From assembly GCA_947179485.1 (NCBI GenBank), contig OX359250.1, positions 7,607,873-7,671,872 of the forward strand: DNA of 64,000 nucleotides, in the 5' to 3' direction. This document shows, one piece after another, positions 51,121 through 63,864 of this stretch. Each line of letters opens with the position of its first letter. The stretch's first letter is position 1. Position numbers and translations under genes: made by a program. This stretch comes from Allacma fusca (lineage: Eukaryota; Arthropoda; Collembola; Symphypleona; Sminthuridae). The notes under the pieces are model-generated. The model ran no database searches and was not told where the DNA came from. It was given only the letters and a program-made list of their open reading frames with translations.

Positions 51121-54100
51121 ATGGTAGTTGCAGCCAAGAATGTACAAAAGCATTCTGTGAAAAAAGTGCCAAAAAACGCAGTGCCACCTCGGCCTCCTAT
51201 CAGAAATATTGCTGATGAAAAAGCGTAAATATTTTTATTTGTATCCTGTTTTTTGTAAATGAATTTTAATTATTCGTTAATCATTATTATTTTGTAGCAA
51301 AGGAATTCATGTGACTATATGACTATCTACTCATTTTATGTTGTATTCCGGTACCGTGTTGATCAGTAATGCTGTAGTTATACTGAAATATATATTCCAT
51401 GTTACAGAGCTGACTCAAGTGGGCTTGGTTCAAAAATTCATGCCCAACGGAAATTTGCTCAGGGAGCAAATGTTAGTGTAGGTTTCAGCCCTGTCAAACA
51501 CTCCAAAGTTAGCCATAAAAAGCGAACTGATAAGAAGCCGATTTCTCCTACTTTTCTTCCTTCAAAAAGACCTAAAACAGAGGACTTCCTAGCTTTTTTA
51601 TGTTATAGAGGTTAAATGGAAATTTTAATTGAAATAAATAAATAATTTCAGTCTATGAAATGAAATTCTAATTCTAATGTTTAATTGTTTTACTAAATAT
51701 TCCTGAAATTGATCTTTCAGGAACCCCTGTATTGCCACAAGAACTTGACTTTTTTAACTATCCTCCTTCAACTGAGTCAAGTAGCAATGATGTCTCCAAG
51801 CACGAGGAAACCAAAAAGTCTGAAGAGCCTTCAGAAAAATCAACTGCACAGCCGGAACCAGTCGTTCGTGCATCATCCAGTTCCAGTACAAATACAAAGA
51901 AGGAAAAATCTGGTGGTACACCGGCAAAATCAGCGCAGTCTGATTCTAATAGCAAATCACCGGCTCTCAAGCGTATTCCTGATGTGATGGTTGTAGTAAA
52001 GCAAGCAGAGAAAGCAATTGCAGCTTTTGGAAAAGTTCGAAAAGATTTAACTACAGCTCTTCTAAAACCAAATCGCATTAACGAGCAGGACGCCAGATTT
52101 GCCATGACGGCCCTGAAACTGAAGTATCAAGAAAAGAGAATGGCAAAGACTAAACCCGCTTTGAGTGTAGCAGTCGCCTCAAAATTAACCAAGAAAGGTA
52201 AGCTAACACTTTCTTCTAAGGCTGCTGAATTATTTACTACTACACAGGCAAGAATTATCAAGGAAAGGGAGTCGAAATGTTTTCGACAATTGTTCCTGTT
52301 TTCTAATTTGTATCTATTGAATGACTTCATAGGTCGCAACGTTATATTGACTCGTTCCAAGGCCAAGAATCAAGGAGAGGAAAAGCCGAAAAAAGCTGCT
52401 GTGATTAATAAGAAAAGCTCTGTCATGCAAAGAATTCAGAAAGAAAGCCCGTGAGTTTTATAATACTTTTGTACCAAAATCAATTGAATTAACTTTTGTA
52501 TTCCGACTTGACATTATTAAGACCTAATCATGTAACTAATAATTTTTATTACATCTCGCTAGATCTCAGTCGCGAAATGCACCATCCCCGGATATTATAT
52601 ATGGAGTTAGTCACGCCAAAAGCATGTCAAAGAAAAGTGTTCCACCTCCGAGCTCGTCTAGTTCTTCATCTAGTTCAGAATCAAATTCAACTGAAAGTAG
52701 CAGTAGCTCATCAGAGGAGGAGAGTGAGAATAATACACCTGTTGTTCGATCCCTCCGTAATGGGAAAGAGTTTGTCACGCAGGCCAAAAAACCTGCAGAG
52801 CCAAAACCCCCCAAAAAACAAGCTGTATCTCCTAGAGTTTCTACAAGATCTGCACATCGAAAAAGTACATCCCCTCTCAGAGAACTTCCAATGTACGGAA
52901 TTCCCAAGAAGAAGATCAAAAAGCCTCTTAAAGCAAAAAAGAAGGCTGAAAAGAAACAGTACGTTTATTATTTTTCCCAATAAATATAATTTTTAGACTT
53001 AAGCCAGGAATTCCACAATTGCTAAGCTCAGTGAATAACAATTACATATTTTATTGATCATGTTTCAGGGATGATGTAAACGAAGGCTCGCATCGGCCTA
53101 TGCGAAAAACAAAAGAAACAGCCTCCATTTGTCTAGGTTTGATAAACAATATTATGAGCTCAGACGAAGAAGGAAACAGCGATAAAAATCCCGAACAAGA
53201 TGACTCCTCCGGTAATACCAGCTCCTCGGAAACAAAGTTTTTAGAGAAGCAGTACAATGCGTCAATGAAGAGAGTGGAGCAGAACAAAGCAGGGACAAAG
53301 AAGGTACAGAAAAAGCCAGTAAAACCTAAGCCAAAAAAAGAATTGGTAACAAAAAATAAAACTAAAGCACAACCCATTTCGAAGTACAAACCGGTGCGGA
53401 AAATCCCGGCCAAGAGAGTATTGCGAAGTCAGAGTGCTAGAGATAAGATAGGCCCAAGTTCAGAGCCTAGGCGAGTAACAACAAGAAGACTATCAGTGCC
53501 TTTAAGTACTAATGATGGAATATCTGAAGGCGCAGCAAGAAAATCAGCGTCAGTATATCCGAGGAGACGTGGAAGTTACTATTTCTCATCACATTCTTCC
53601 CAGTCGGAGTCATCGTCTTCGGAGTCCAGTTCCAAGTCATCAGCTACTGGTTCGAATGCCTCTACTCCCAAAAAAGTACTTAAAACGAAGGCAGCTCTTC
53701 CTGCTCGTAAATCTGACCTGTCTAGCCCGGCAAAAGCGAAGGAAACCAAGTTGGCCCCAGTAAGTAAAGACAAGGATGTTGTCACAAGACGTTCATCTGT
53801 TGACAAGTCTGAAACACCGAAATCAGTTAGCCGGAGTTCATCTCAGGCTTCTGATATTGAGCCGGATGAATTAGAGGAATCGACACCGGAAGAAGTAAAA
53901 CGAGTTATTATACAAATTCAACGTGACACTTCTTCCGCCTCCAGTTCATCAGAATCTTCGGATGAAGAGGACGAAGATGCTGATGACTCATCCACTTCTT
54001 CGGACGAGGAGCCGAAGCCTGTTGTATCGAAAACATCAATAGCCATTCAAGTAGACATGGACAGTGAGGAAAATGTTGATATGACGGAAATGTACGCCAC

Positions 54101-57100
54101 CCAAACGGAGTCACACGTGATGTCCATGACACCACCTGCAACATCTTCTGCTACATTCACCGAGCTTCCTAATTTCATGTCATCAATAAATATTCCTCAC
54201 CCGTCTATCCCTTTCGCTCCGTTTACTTCTCAAGGACCTAGTTTTTATCCTACCTTGCACCTCACGCCGCCTGTAGTAAGCAATATTCAGTTGCTTGCCC
54301 GTGGAACCCAAGAGTTTTCATTAGGCCCCCCTGGAATAACAATGAATATACCCGCGACGGTGCCTATGCAAACGTACAACAGTATGGGGGGACCATTACT
54401 CCAACCGAATACTATGTGCTTCTCTTCTACCAGTATTTCAGCTGCTGCTACTCTCCAAACACATATCCGAAGTGTTGCTGCGAATTTGGATATACCTTTA
54501 GTAAGGCCGATTGTAGGAAGTGACAACCCATTAAATATACCCTTTCCGAGGCCACCCATGCCACAGTTAGCTAATACAGGAGTAAATTCTATGCACAGGC
54601 CCCATGCTATGTGGCAATCTGATAATCGAGCACATTCTTCTGCTTTCCGGGTTCCAGTTTCATCAGCAAAGCCTAATCATCCTTCTGTTATGCCTAATTC
54701 TTTACTGCCGTTGTCAATTGTCCAGCCTCATCAGGCAGGACAGCAGACTTGTTCAACTTCGACCGCCTCCCGTATTGCAATAAGTAATTCAGTGCGACAG
54801 CCTGGTTCAATTCCCAGGCAAGCAGGACCTGCCCAAACTTCTGGATATTCTATACTGCAAAGTCTTCCAAATGTTTCAATAGTGCCTAGATTTGATCGTA
54901 ATTCCAAGCCCGTAGTCATTCCGCCAGACCAGGAGGCTTTAGAAAGGAGACTCAAGAAAAGTAATGAGAGTAGTTCTACTAATGCCAAAAACAAGGAGAA
55001 AGAGTCCAAGAAGGAAAAACATTCGAAGAAGAAAAAGTCTTTAGTTATTGCTCAACCCACAAGTCCGCTCACTGTGAGGAAAGATACAACTAATCCCGTG
55101 ACTTATGTCGGTGTCACCGCCAAGAAGTATGTTGGACAGAAGTAGCAACATTGTTCAAGTATCTTCGTAGCTTAGCAGTGTTATTCAAGCGTACCTATCA
55201 AGCAGGGTTTTTAGTGATGCTTCTGTAGAAGTTGTTTTAGTTTTGGCTACGTAATTATTTTACGAATTCTTGCTTTGAATTCCTCGTTTTCTGTAATTTA
55301 GTTTTGATTCTTACTTTGGCAGGAGCAATAAGTCAAATCGCAGTGGCTCAACGGAAACCCATAAGGAACCAAGTACCGATCCGTTTAATAAGTTATTGCA
55401 GATGAAAAAGTCTGAACCTACTACAGCTAAAAGCTCCAGCTGTCCAAATCCACCACCAACATCTCCTAGTCCAAAAGAGCCTAAAAAGCAAGATACTCCA
55501 ATAAATACTCCCGAAGAGAAAGGGAAACCGACCGACATAACAGATATTTGTGCATCTGATACCAAGGATGAATCAGAGGCTCCTACATTTTATCCTACAG
55601 ACGACCAGTTCCAAGATCCACTTAAATACATTGAAAAAATACGGATTGAGGCTGAGAAGTTTGGGATGGCTCGTATCGTCCCTCCGAGAAGCTTCCGAGT
55701 AATATTATTTAATGGGACAATGTTTTAAGCTGACAGCAAAAATATTCAAAATTGTTAAAAACATCTTTTTAAATTAAGCAAAATTTTTATTTGCAGCCCG
55801 ACTGTAATGTGGAAGACGATATGCGATTTACAGCTTATAATCACTACATCCACAAAATGTTCCAACGTTGGGGCCCAAATGTACATGAAACAATTGCCAT
55901 AAAGGAAACTTTGCGTAACTCTGATGTAGACATTTCCTCCATTCCCCTCATCGGTGGTATGGAAATCGATTTGTGCACATTGTACCATACGGTTCAGTCC
56001 TTCGGTGGTTTAAAGGAAACCATTGAGAAACAAAAATGGAACAAAGTGTCAGATGCCATGAATATTCCAAAAGCAGCCAATAACAGGGATTCAAAGTTGG
56101 ATTCTATTTATGTGAAGTATGTCCTACCGTACGAAACGCTATCTGAAAGTAAGTTTGCAAGTAGTTCTAAAAGTAATTTAATCTAAAATAAAATCACGAA
56201 TTTCTGTTATATAAGAAATGAAAAAATTTTAAGGAACTAACTGTTTTGGTTTTGACAGCTGAGAGAAAGCGATTGCTGAATAAAATTGAGAGAAATTGGA
56301 ACTCGCGCCAAGAAAGGCTACGCAAAAGGTCAGAGATAAGTGAGAGTGAGAGCGATTCCGATGAAGATCCTTTAGAAGAAGTTGATGATTGCATAATTAA
56401 GGTACTTCACTATTCAAATTTTGAATAAAATTATGAAGTTAAATTATTTGTTGTAACTTCATTATGGACATTTTTGTACAGGGTAAAAGTACTCCTTTGA
56501 GTTCGTACTACAGAGTAGCGAGGAATACACGTTGTATGCTTTTCCCGTCCAAAGAACCCAGTTGTGACGAGGTAGAAGAGGAGTACTGGAAGATGGTTCG
56601 AAAAAGAACCCGTCATCTGTGTGTTTACTCTGGTAGCATTGACTGTGCTGGTGTTGGATGGGGATTTCCCCTTCCGAAAGCATCAAACAAACACCCATGG
56701 AACTTGAAAGTATTAGCTAACAGTTCTGGATCGGCATTAAGAACCATGGGCCCTGTCATGGGTGAGTTAATTTTCTTGGATTCTACTACTGTATGATTTA
56801 ATGTTGAAAGGGTTTGTTGTGTAAATATTCAACCGCAAATTATTGTATGATTCAAGGTGCAACTGTTCCTACACTGCATGTTGGTATGATTTTCACTACC
56901 TACTGTTGGTACCGAGATCCACACGGTTTGCCCTGGATCGAGTACTTGCATTCCGGTGGCAATAAAATTTGGTGAGTTTGTTAGGGAAGTCTCCCTTAGT
57001 TTAATCCGAAAAAGGGGTTCAAACCTTGTAGTTTTTCATTTTTAAATATTCATTAAGTATATATACATAAACTGCACCACTATTGCGAGTCACGCTCTTG

Positions 57101-58393
57101 GCTATTTTTATTGGTGTCGTGGCCTATAATACGTGCATTGTCTATTATTATAACATAAAAACAACGTAATGATTTATTCTGCAGGTACGTGATTCCAGCA
57201 TCAGAAGAAGAGAAATTCAGAGGCGTTGTGAAAAAATTGCTTCCATTACAATGTAAAAACAAAAAACTGTGGCTTGCTTCTGATTCTGCTATGGTAAGTT
57301 GTCAGAATTAGTGAATTATGAATATGAATTAACTGAAATTCAGGACAAAATATTTAGTTAATATACTATCAATATATTTGTTCATGCGTAATTAGGTTCC
57401 CCCGGAGCTGCTGCGTGAAAGTGGAGTTTCACTATACAGAGCTATTCAAAATCCGGGAGAATTTTTGGTCGTTTTTCCGAAAGCGTTTACCTCAGCAATA
57501 TGCACCGGTTACGTTGTCTCTGAGAGTGTATGTTATGCCCCTAATGAATGGTTGGATACAGCTCCAAAAACATTCGACGTAAGTTTATGCCTTGACTATA
57601 AATATTTTTACAAATAGCAAGATTTCAATATCTAGCTCTTTTGTGGATACAGGATATTCGAAACAGCAAGGAACCACCTGTTTTCCCTTTGGAAAAACTT
57701 CTCTTAAGTATACTTCTTGATCACAAAGTATCGACGGATATTCTTCAACGTGTGAGTTCCGCCGCAAGATATTGATACTACTTTACACCTGTGATGACAC
57801 TGCGGTACATAATAATTGTGTTCTAATTACGATTGTCCAATTTTCACATGGCTTAGATCTACGCACCTACCGAGGAATTACTAAAGCAAGAATTCGCTTT
57901 GCGAAAACGGCTTATGGACATAGGTGTACGTACTGGAAAATTATGCGTGAAGCCAGTGTCGGAGAAAGTGTCTAAGAAGAAGAGGAAATTGGAAGACGAA
58001 GTTCAGCAATGTGATAATTGTAATTACATACTCCACTTATCCCTGGTAAGTTATTGTTCAAAATTTTGTTTCCATTTTAACTTTATTCGTTTCCGTTGTT
58101 AACATAATTGATGTTGTACAGGTGAATAATGACACTCACGATTTTACTCTCTGTCTGACGCATGCTTTGGAGTATTTGCTCAAACGTAAAGCACATGTAA
58201 AAACTTCTTTTCTTCGTTACGATCATACTCAGGTAAGTTGTATATAAACGAGTATTATATATAAAAGTAAGTTTAATGGACAATAATGTGAAATGGAGAG
58301 TTGACAACTATATATTTTGTTGTTTCCTTTGTTTATCAGGAAGACCTTACTGCCATGCTCACCGAAGTTTCCCGTCGCCTGTCACAGAATTAA
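51121..58393 (+). CDS. JARID2: JARID2 (Jumonji), PRC2-associated ARID/JmjC protein
   Basis: Chromatin regulator that recruits and modulates Polycomb PRC2. Seventeen exons (51121-51224, 51408-51610, 51721-52197, 52333-52450, 52563-52958, 53069-55126, 55323-55698, 55797-56148, 56259-56401, 56482-56761, 56857-56971, 57185-57293, 57396-57578, 57653-57751, 57857-58045, 58122-58232, 58340-58393) join to 1788 aa; human JARID2 is 1246 aa. The N-terminus keeps [11 protein letters not shown] and [15 protein letters not shown]. The extra length is a Ser-rich, basic disordered region, mostly exon 6. Then JmjN ([20 protein letters not shown]), ARID ([15 protein letters not shown] ... [20 protein letters not shown]), JmjC ([36 protein letters not shown]) and a C-terminal zinc-finger-like [13 protein letters not shown] ... 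CLTHALEYL. The usual Fe(II)-binding HxD/E is replaced (WYRDP), as in other JARID2 proteins, so no demethylase activity is expected. Confidence 0.95.
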
Positions 58394-58981
58394 CGTTTCA
58401 CATGTGGTTATTTCGAGTTTATAGATATTCTAGTGAAAATTAGATATTTTACGTATTGTAATCACTTTTCAAGGTGAATTCAAAAAGTACAACTCAAAGG
58501 AAAAAGGAGCATTTTATTTTTACACTGTAGACTGATTATTTTTATGTGAATAGTTGCACTTAAATATTATTCGTGTTCACTTCTATCAGATTTTTGTTGT
58601 AGTTATTGTACGAAAAGATCGAGGTTTGTAAAATATTTTATACGTTGAATATAACATACCAGAGTGTTTTTTATCAACTATTGACGATTGTATTTATATA
58701 AGCTGAAAAATAAAAGTGCGTATAGATACAAGATTGCACTACATTCCAGCATTTATTTCTGTCAAAGCTCAGGCGAATGTTGTACATATGTGTATTACAA
58801 TAACAAGTGACTAAGTTCATTCAAGGTCGATATAATGGCCTCAGCGCTGAAACGCACAGTTGATACATTCAATTTTATTAAAATAAATATCACTACAGAA
58901 AAAATTAGAATTAGGATATTTGTTCAGTCGGTGGGTAATTCATAAATGTTATAGCGTATCTTGTCAAACTAGCAGGAACTA
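58394..58981. other. Convergent 3' ends of JARID2 and BLOC1S4
   Basis: These 588 nt separate two stop codons facing each other. AATAAA at 58709-58714 is a likely JARID2 poly(A) signal. No coding sequence is seen. Confidence 0.5.
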
Positions 58982-60143
58982 TTAAGTAGACACGAACATA
59001 CTCTCTATATTAATATCAATCGGAATGAATTTGGCATTTTCCAAAGTATGCACCATTGCAGCAGGCTCAACTGGTCTCCTCTAAATTCACAAACAGTATC
59101 ATACAATTATTACATAGAACATTAGAAGCATGTTTTGACATCAAAAAAATTCAGTAAAGCTAGCTCATACGAACTGAAATTCCCTTACAAAATAACTAAG
59201 AACATTTCGGAACGGCGAGTTCAATCCAAAGGCATGCTCAGCTTGTATGATTTGAGTCTCCAAAGTATCCAGTGCAGTTTTCAGCGACTGAACTATCCGA
59301 GACAAATACTCCAGTCTCGTTCCGAAAACCTCCAGTGTAGCCTTGTTCTGTTGCAATATACAAGGAACTATTGTCTCTACCCATTCCCGATACTCCGCTT
59401 TATTCTGACAACATCAAACAATCATTACTGCCGACAAATGTACCCACAATTTTTTTTTTAAACATAACATATTCATCCAGTATCCACCCACAATATTATT
59501 CAATCATTACGTTTGGAATGCACCCTCCACACAAAATGTCAACCATTTAATGTAAGCAGTAAACACACATTACCATTTCAAAGAGGCTTTGGAGCTCCTC
59601 CAGTTTAACCACACTTTCTTCCACATATTCCTGAAGTTTCGACAGCTGACAAAAAATAGTACATATCACATTTAGCTTCTATCCATCAAAATTACAATAA
59701 TTTCCTCCCCTGTTCATAATGAGCACCTCGCTCGTCAATAGTCAAAAAATAATATTCCTCAGCTTTTACAAACTCCTTCCTTCAAAGGAACCATTATTAC
59801 AAAACTGGACCCAATGTTTTGAACAAACTCCAAAACAGTCAGATTATACCAAAACGAGCTATTAATATAAAAGAGCCCAACAGCCGTTTAAGCAAAACCA
59901 AATCCAACCAACATAACCCATAATTGTTTTTTCAAATAAAAATGTAATTTACATAATATATATAAAAAACATATAATAAATCAGATATTTCCCAACAATA
60001 AATCCCTTGAAATGAACATCATTATGAAATAGTTCATTTCAATTTACCTCTTGAGTAAGTTCTTCCGATTTGAAGTAAGCGGAGTAGCTATTAGCAAAAT
60101 GTGTCAACAGTCTCATTCTTTCAGCATTGTCATCCATGTCCAT
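58982..60143 (-). CDS. BLOC1S4: BLOC-1 subunit 4 (cappuccino)-like coiled-coil protein
   Basis: Probable subunit of BLOC-1, which sorts cargo to lysosome-related organelles. Exons 60143-60048, 59645-59574, 59404-59189 and 59080-58982 join in phase to 160 aa. It is helical throughout: LSKLQEYVEESVVKLEELQS, then a long coiled coil (LEVFGTRLEYLSRIVQSLKT, LDTLETQIIQAEHAFG). The spacing of the helical blocks, the E-x-G/F break before a final amphipathic segment, and the size resemble BLOC1S4. Sequence identity to vertebrates is low, and other small coiled-coil subunits remain possible. The ATG was chosen because an upstream stop limits the exon; an exon near 60234-60320 with a signal-peptide-like frame does not join in phase and is probably 5' UTR. 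Confidence 0.6.
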
Positions 60144-62933
60144 GTTCGGAACTCCAAAAGTTTTGGAATATTTGGTAATTAATTGGATGACCCTTCCGTA
60201 AATCCGTAACTTCAGTCACTTCAAGCTTACTTACATAACTACAGCACGGTATTTCCTTCTCCAATGGACTTATTACGAGACAGGTCAAGGACATAAGTAG
60301 TAGTAAGCCCCCTTTAAATAAAAATAAAAAATTGAATTAAGAACACAAATAGTTGCACACGGAGACATTTATATGATTTGTGATGGTTTATCTTACCTTT
60401 ACTTTATGTGTGTCCGTAGATTATAAAATACAGGATAAGCTGTTCATCCGCATGATCTGCTCACTCAGATATTTTTATCACTTACTATTAGCACTGTGCA
60501 CTGACAACTAGCACAAGAGGTAAGATATTCTTGCTTCTGCAACTGCTATTGCTGTTGCTCCTGGTTCCTCTCATGAATGCAGTTTGTGTTGTGCTTCTGC
60601 CTCTGCAGGCACTATGAGGCCCATAACAATTTCAACTCAAGGCGTCATCCTATCCTGACGTTATCCCAAATGCGAGGGGTCTGAAATAATGACAGGTAGC
60701 GATGGGGGATTAACTGTACTCTGCAATAAGAAAAAATCCTTTTTAATCCCGAAATTGAAACCTGGATTCAGAATTAACGGAATTTTAGAGACGATTAAAT
60801 TACTAGATGGGAGTGGTAGGAATGACCGTATGATTTTTATTGAGATTGGTTTTGCCAGGGAGGGGGGGGCAGTGCAAAATTACAGATTATCTGATAATGA
60901 AATAAAATGTTGAAAGATAAGATAAATGAGATATAAATGTGGGAACATAGTAAGCAATTCATGTATATGTGCATTCTGTAAGCTTGTAATCGCTGGAGAT
61001 ATTCTTAGAAGTGAAGGATGTGATGAAACATTAGCTACACCCCCCCCCCGGGGTCCATAGTAGGATACAAAATATTATTTAATTTACCCATTCCATACCC
61101 ACGCAAACTAACTTTCAGATTTTTTAGCGTTTGAAATAGGAGGTCAATAAATTGTGGCCTGTGCAATACTGTGAAAGTGAGTCATGAAAAGTGAAGCAAA
61201 GTTAATATTTTTTATTTCTGAAAGTAAGACGTTTTTCTTCTGGTTGAGAATGTCTTCAAATGTCTTTGGGCACTTATGTTTCCGAAATATTAACTTTTCA
61301 AGGTGTTATGTCATACGCCCGTAGATTGATGATTGTGGGTATGACCTGTCAAATTAGGGAACGAGAGAGAAATTCGGCTGGAGGGACAATAATGTTGAAT
61401 GTGGGAATGAAATTGTGGAAATGAGGGGGAAGGGGAATTTGTGATGTTGCATTCTTTCATGGCTGTTCAGAAAAATATGTCAGAACACTGGAGCGAATTT
61501 TATGAGCATTCTGTTGCTTTCTATTTCTTAACCCTAAGTCAAAAATTATGATGGGTAAGATATGCACATAAAGGCATCTGCGTGCCCTTGTACAGATGGA
61601 ACATGTGACAAAGTAATTTTACTTCTTAGCCCATATAAGGGACAATGGTACCAGAGGTGTAGTCAATATGAATATTGCTGTACAAGGACACACACGTAAT
61701 TTGCTTGGACTTGTAAAATTTATGTAAATAGTGTGCTTACTATGAAGCTTATGCTGCTGCAGTGTAACCATTATTTAGGAATTTAAATCCTTTACAGGAT
61801 GAGTAGTAAAACATATAATACTTACTACGGACAGGAAAATGTTATACTTAAACCAGAACTGGGAGGTTGGCATATGTACTGGATTTGGAAGTTGCTAAAC
61901 TGAAACTTTAACTTAACTCGAGAACTCATGTAAAATGCACTTGAGTTATTTGACCTATGAAACTTCTTATTGGAGTACTATAGCATGTTTTAAGCTTTGT
62001 TTAAATCCAGGAGGGGTTAAATATAGCTCTCTTGGAAGGAGGACCTGGAAAAATTATGATTGAAACTTCTGTCAAGCAAATTGTTTCCAGAAGATACATG
62101 TAAAGTACTCAAAAACAATTTGTTTAATAGATATTTGGGACGACCCATATTTTTCATGTACAAGGGCTATCAATACCAAGCTAAAATTTTTTTAAAAAAT
62201 CTCAATAGAATCTGTAACAACAATAACCGACAGCAATGACCTAATGGACATAAACATAATGTTGGTGGAATATCTCAAGCACAGCGCTCACCAGTGGAAC
62301 TTCAAAAGGTATTTGTGTGAAAATTCCCATTTTGGACAAATAATGTCACGTGCTTGTCCAAAAGGGGAATTTTAGTAAGCTTTATCTGAAATCTGGCCCG
62401 AATTAGCTCAACCTGTTCGATAAAAATACTTCGATAGACATCTGTTTGTAATTTTCATGGACAGTACGCAATCATATTAATAATCGAGACTAGGTTCCCC
62501 TAGTATATATAAAATGTTAAATATAATGAAACAAAAAAATGTAATAAAAAAAGAATTACTTAGCATAACGCATAACTATAAAATATTCAAGCAAGCGATG
62601 TAGCTATATAGCTACTAGCTACTAGCTATACCAGTTCAAAAAGAATCGTAAATTCGTATTCGCAATCTCGGGATCAAGATTTTGAAGGACACATTATTTG
62701 CTTCTTAAAAAATAATAGCTGATTACTTAAGAGGTATTGCGTACTCGTTTTACTGAAACAGAGCCTCCGGAGAGCAGCCTAAGCTTAGAACACCGCGAAA
62801 ATTCTGGCCGTGCTTCAGCTCTCACTTGGCTCTTGCCCTCACCACACCACTGCACTAATAACACAATTATTGCACTATTTTTTGCCAGTTTTCACAATAC
62901 AGAAACCTTTGCTTTTGGTCTAGTATTTCCAAA
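60144..62933. other. Intergenic region between BLOC1S4 and DNALI1
   Basis: It contains the divergent promoters of both genes and, near 60234-60420, probable noncoding BLOC1S4 leader exons (GTAAGT and GTAAG donors on the minus strand). A 10-nt C tract lies at 61040-61049. The frame at 60689-60913 has no splice or family support. Confidence 0.4.
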
Positions 62934-63864
62934 ATGTCCAGACGCTCACTTTCAACAATGCCCACCCATCCATCCCTATATCAGTACCCATCCCAGAAGT
63001 CTCAAAGTGGTACTTCGTCAGTATCAATTTCTGATGCTACATCTTACCCCGTGCCCATGATTGTGAGGTCAACAATTTCCACTCATAAGCATAAAGAGAA
63101 TGATGAAGATGTACTGAAGATACAGAACGTTCCCCTGTCACCAATAGAAAAACCATTTCTACAGTGTGAAATACCAATTTACCTCGGACAAGTCAGTGAC
63201 AATGAGAAACCTCCAGATTGTCCAAATGTAATAATTGTCGCAATTATGTATCTGTAAGACCATCTCCTCAACTATTTGTAAACGTGTGCCTTGGAGGCCG
63301 AAATACATGATTTTATTTGTACCATATTAATAATGCACAAATTCAGCCTTGCCCTCAGTGTATTTAAGTAACTCTGGAATAATCGTTTCAACAATATACA
63401 TGAGAAAAATAATTCCCCAGGCCAACTACCATCATAGTGAGATAAACTTCTTGAAAGTCATGACCATAGAAGAAATGTGTAACAAATCCCGTAAATGTGG
63501 TTTCTCTCGTCAGGATAAAATTGACCTTTTGAATCAACTTTTTCCACCAAGAGAATTTACCCTGGATAAAAGCAAATGGAAACTGGACGTAAGTGTCTTG
63601 TCTTCGTAATGCTAAGTGAGAACAAAATTGTGGGAACGGAAATGAAGACACAGATAATTATATATTGAATCATTGCCTATGAAAATCCTTGTATCAAATG
63701 GCCTATATTTCTTATTTAACCCTTTGTTCAGGTTTCCAAAATGCCGGCGAACTCGACTGACAGAATGCATTTATTCAGAAAATTTGAAGCAGAAAGGAAT
63801 GATAAAAATTGCTCTAGTAAAGGATTTTGTCCCATCATGAATGATATGATTCAAGACCTTTTTG
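62934..63864 (+). CDS. DNALI1: Axonemal inner-arm dynein light chain p28 / DNALI1-like (3' part outside window)
   Basis: Light chain that binds inner-arm dyneins in motile axonemes. Three exons are visible: 62934-63227, 63421-63588 and 63732-63864. They are in phase, and the last ends with TTTG|GTAAAA, so the gene continues past the right edge. The N-terminal ~100 aa are poorly conserved (MSRRSLSTMPTHPSLYQYPS, a Ser-rich region). The family core begins with DKIDLLNQLFPPREF, then DVSKMPANSTDRMHLFRKFE and GFCPIMNDMIQDLF. This matches ILNAILPPREW ... VSSTPSTRMDV ... GICPVRRELYSQCFDEL in DNALI1. Residue count so far is about 198. The ATG at 62934 is the first in a frame preceded by stops, but an earlier exon cannot be excluded. 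Confidence 0.8.

Noticed and set aside
60234-60320. Signal-peptide-like frame (LLLLMSLTCLVIS) as the start of the BLOC1S4 gene
   Set aside because: It cannot be joined in phase to the following coiled-coil exon; probably a noncoding leader exon.
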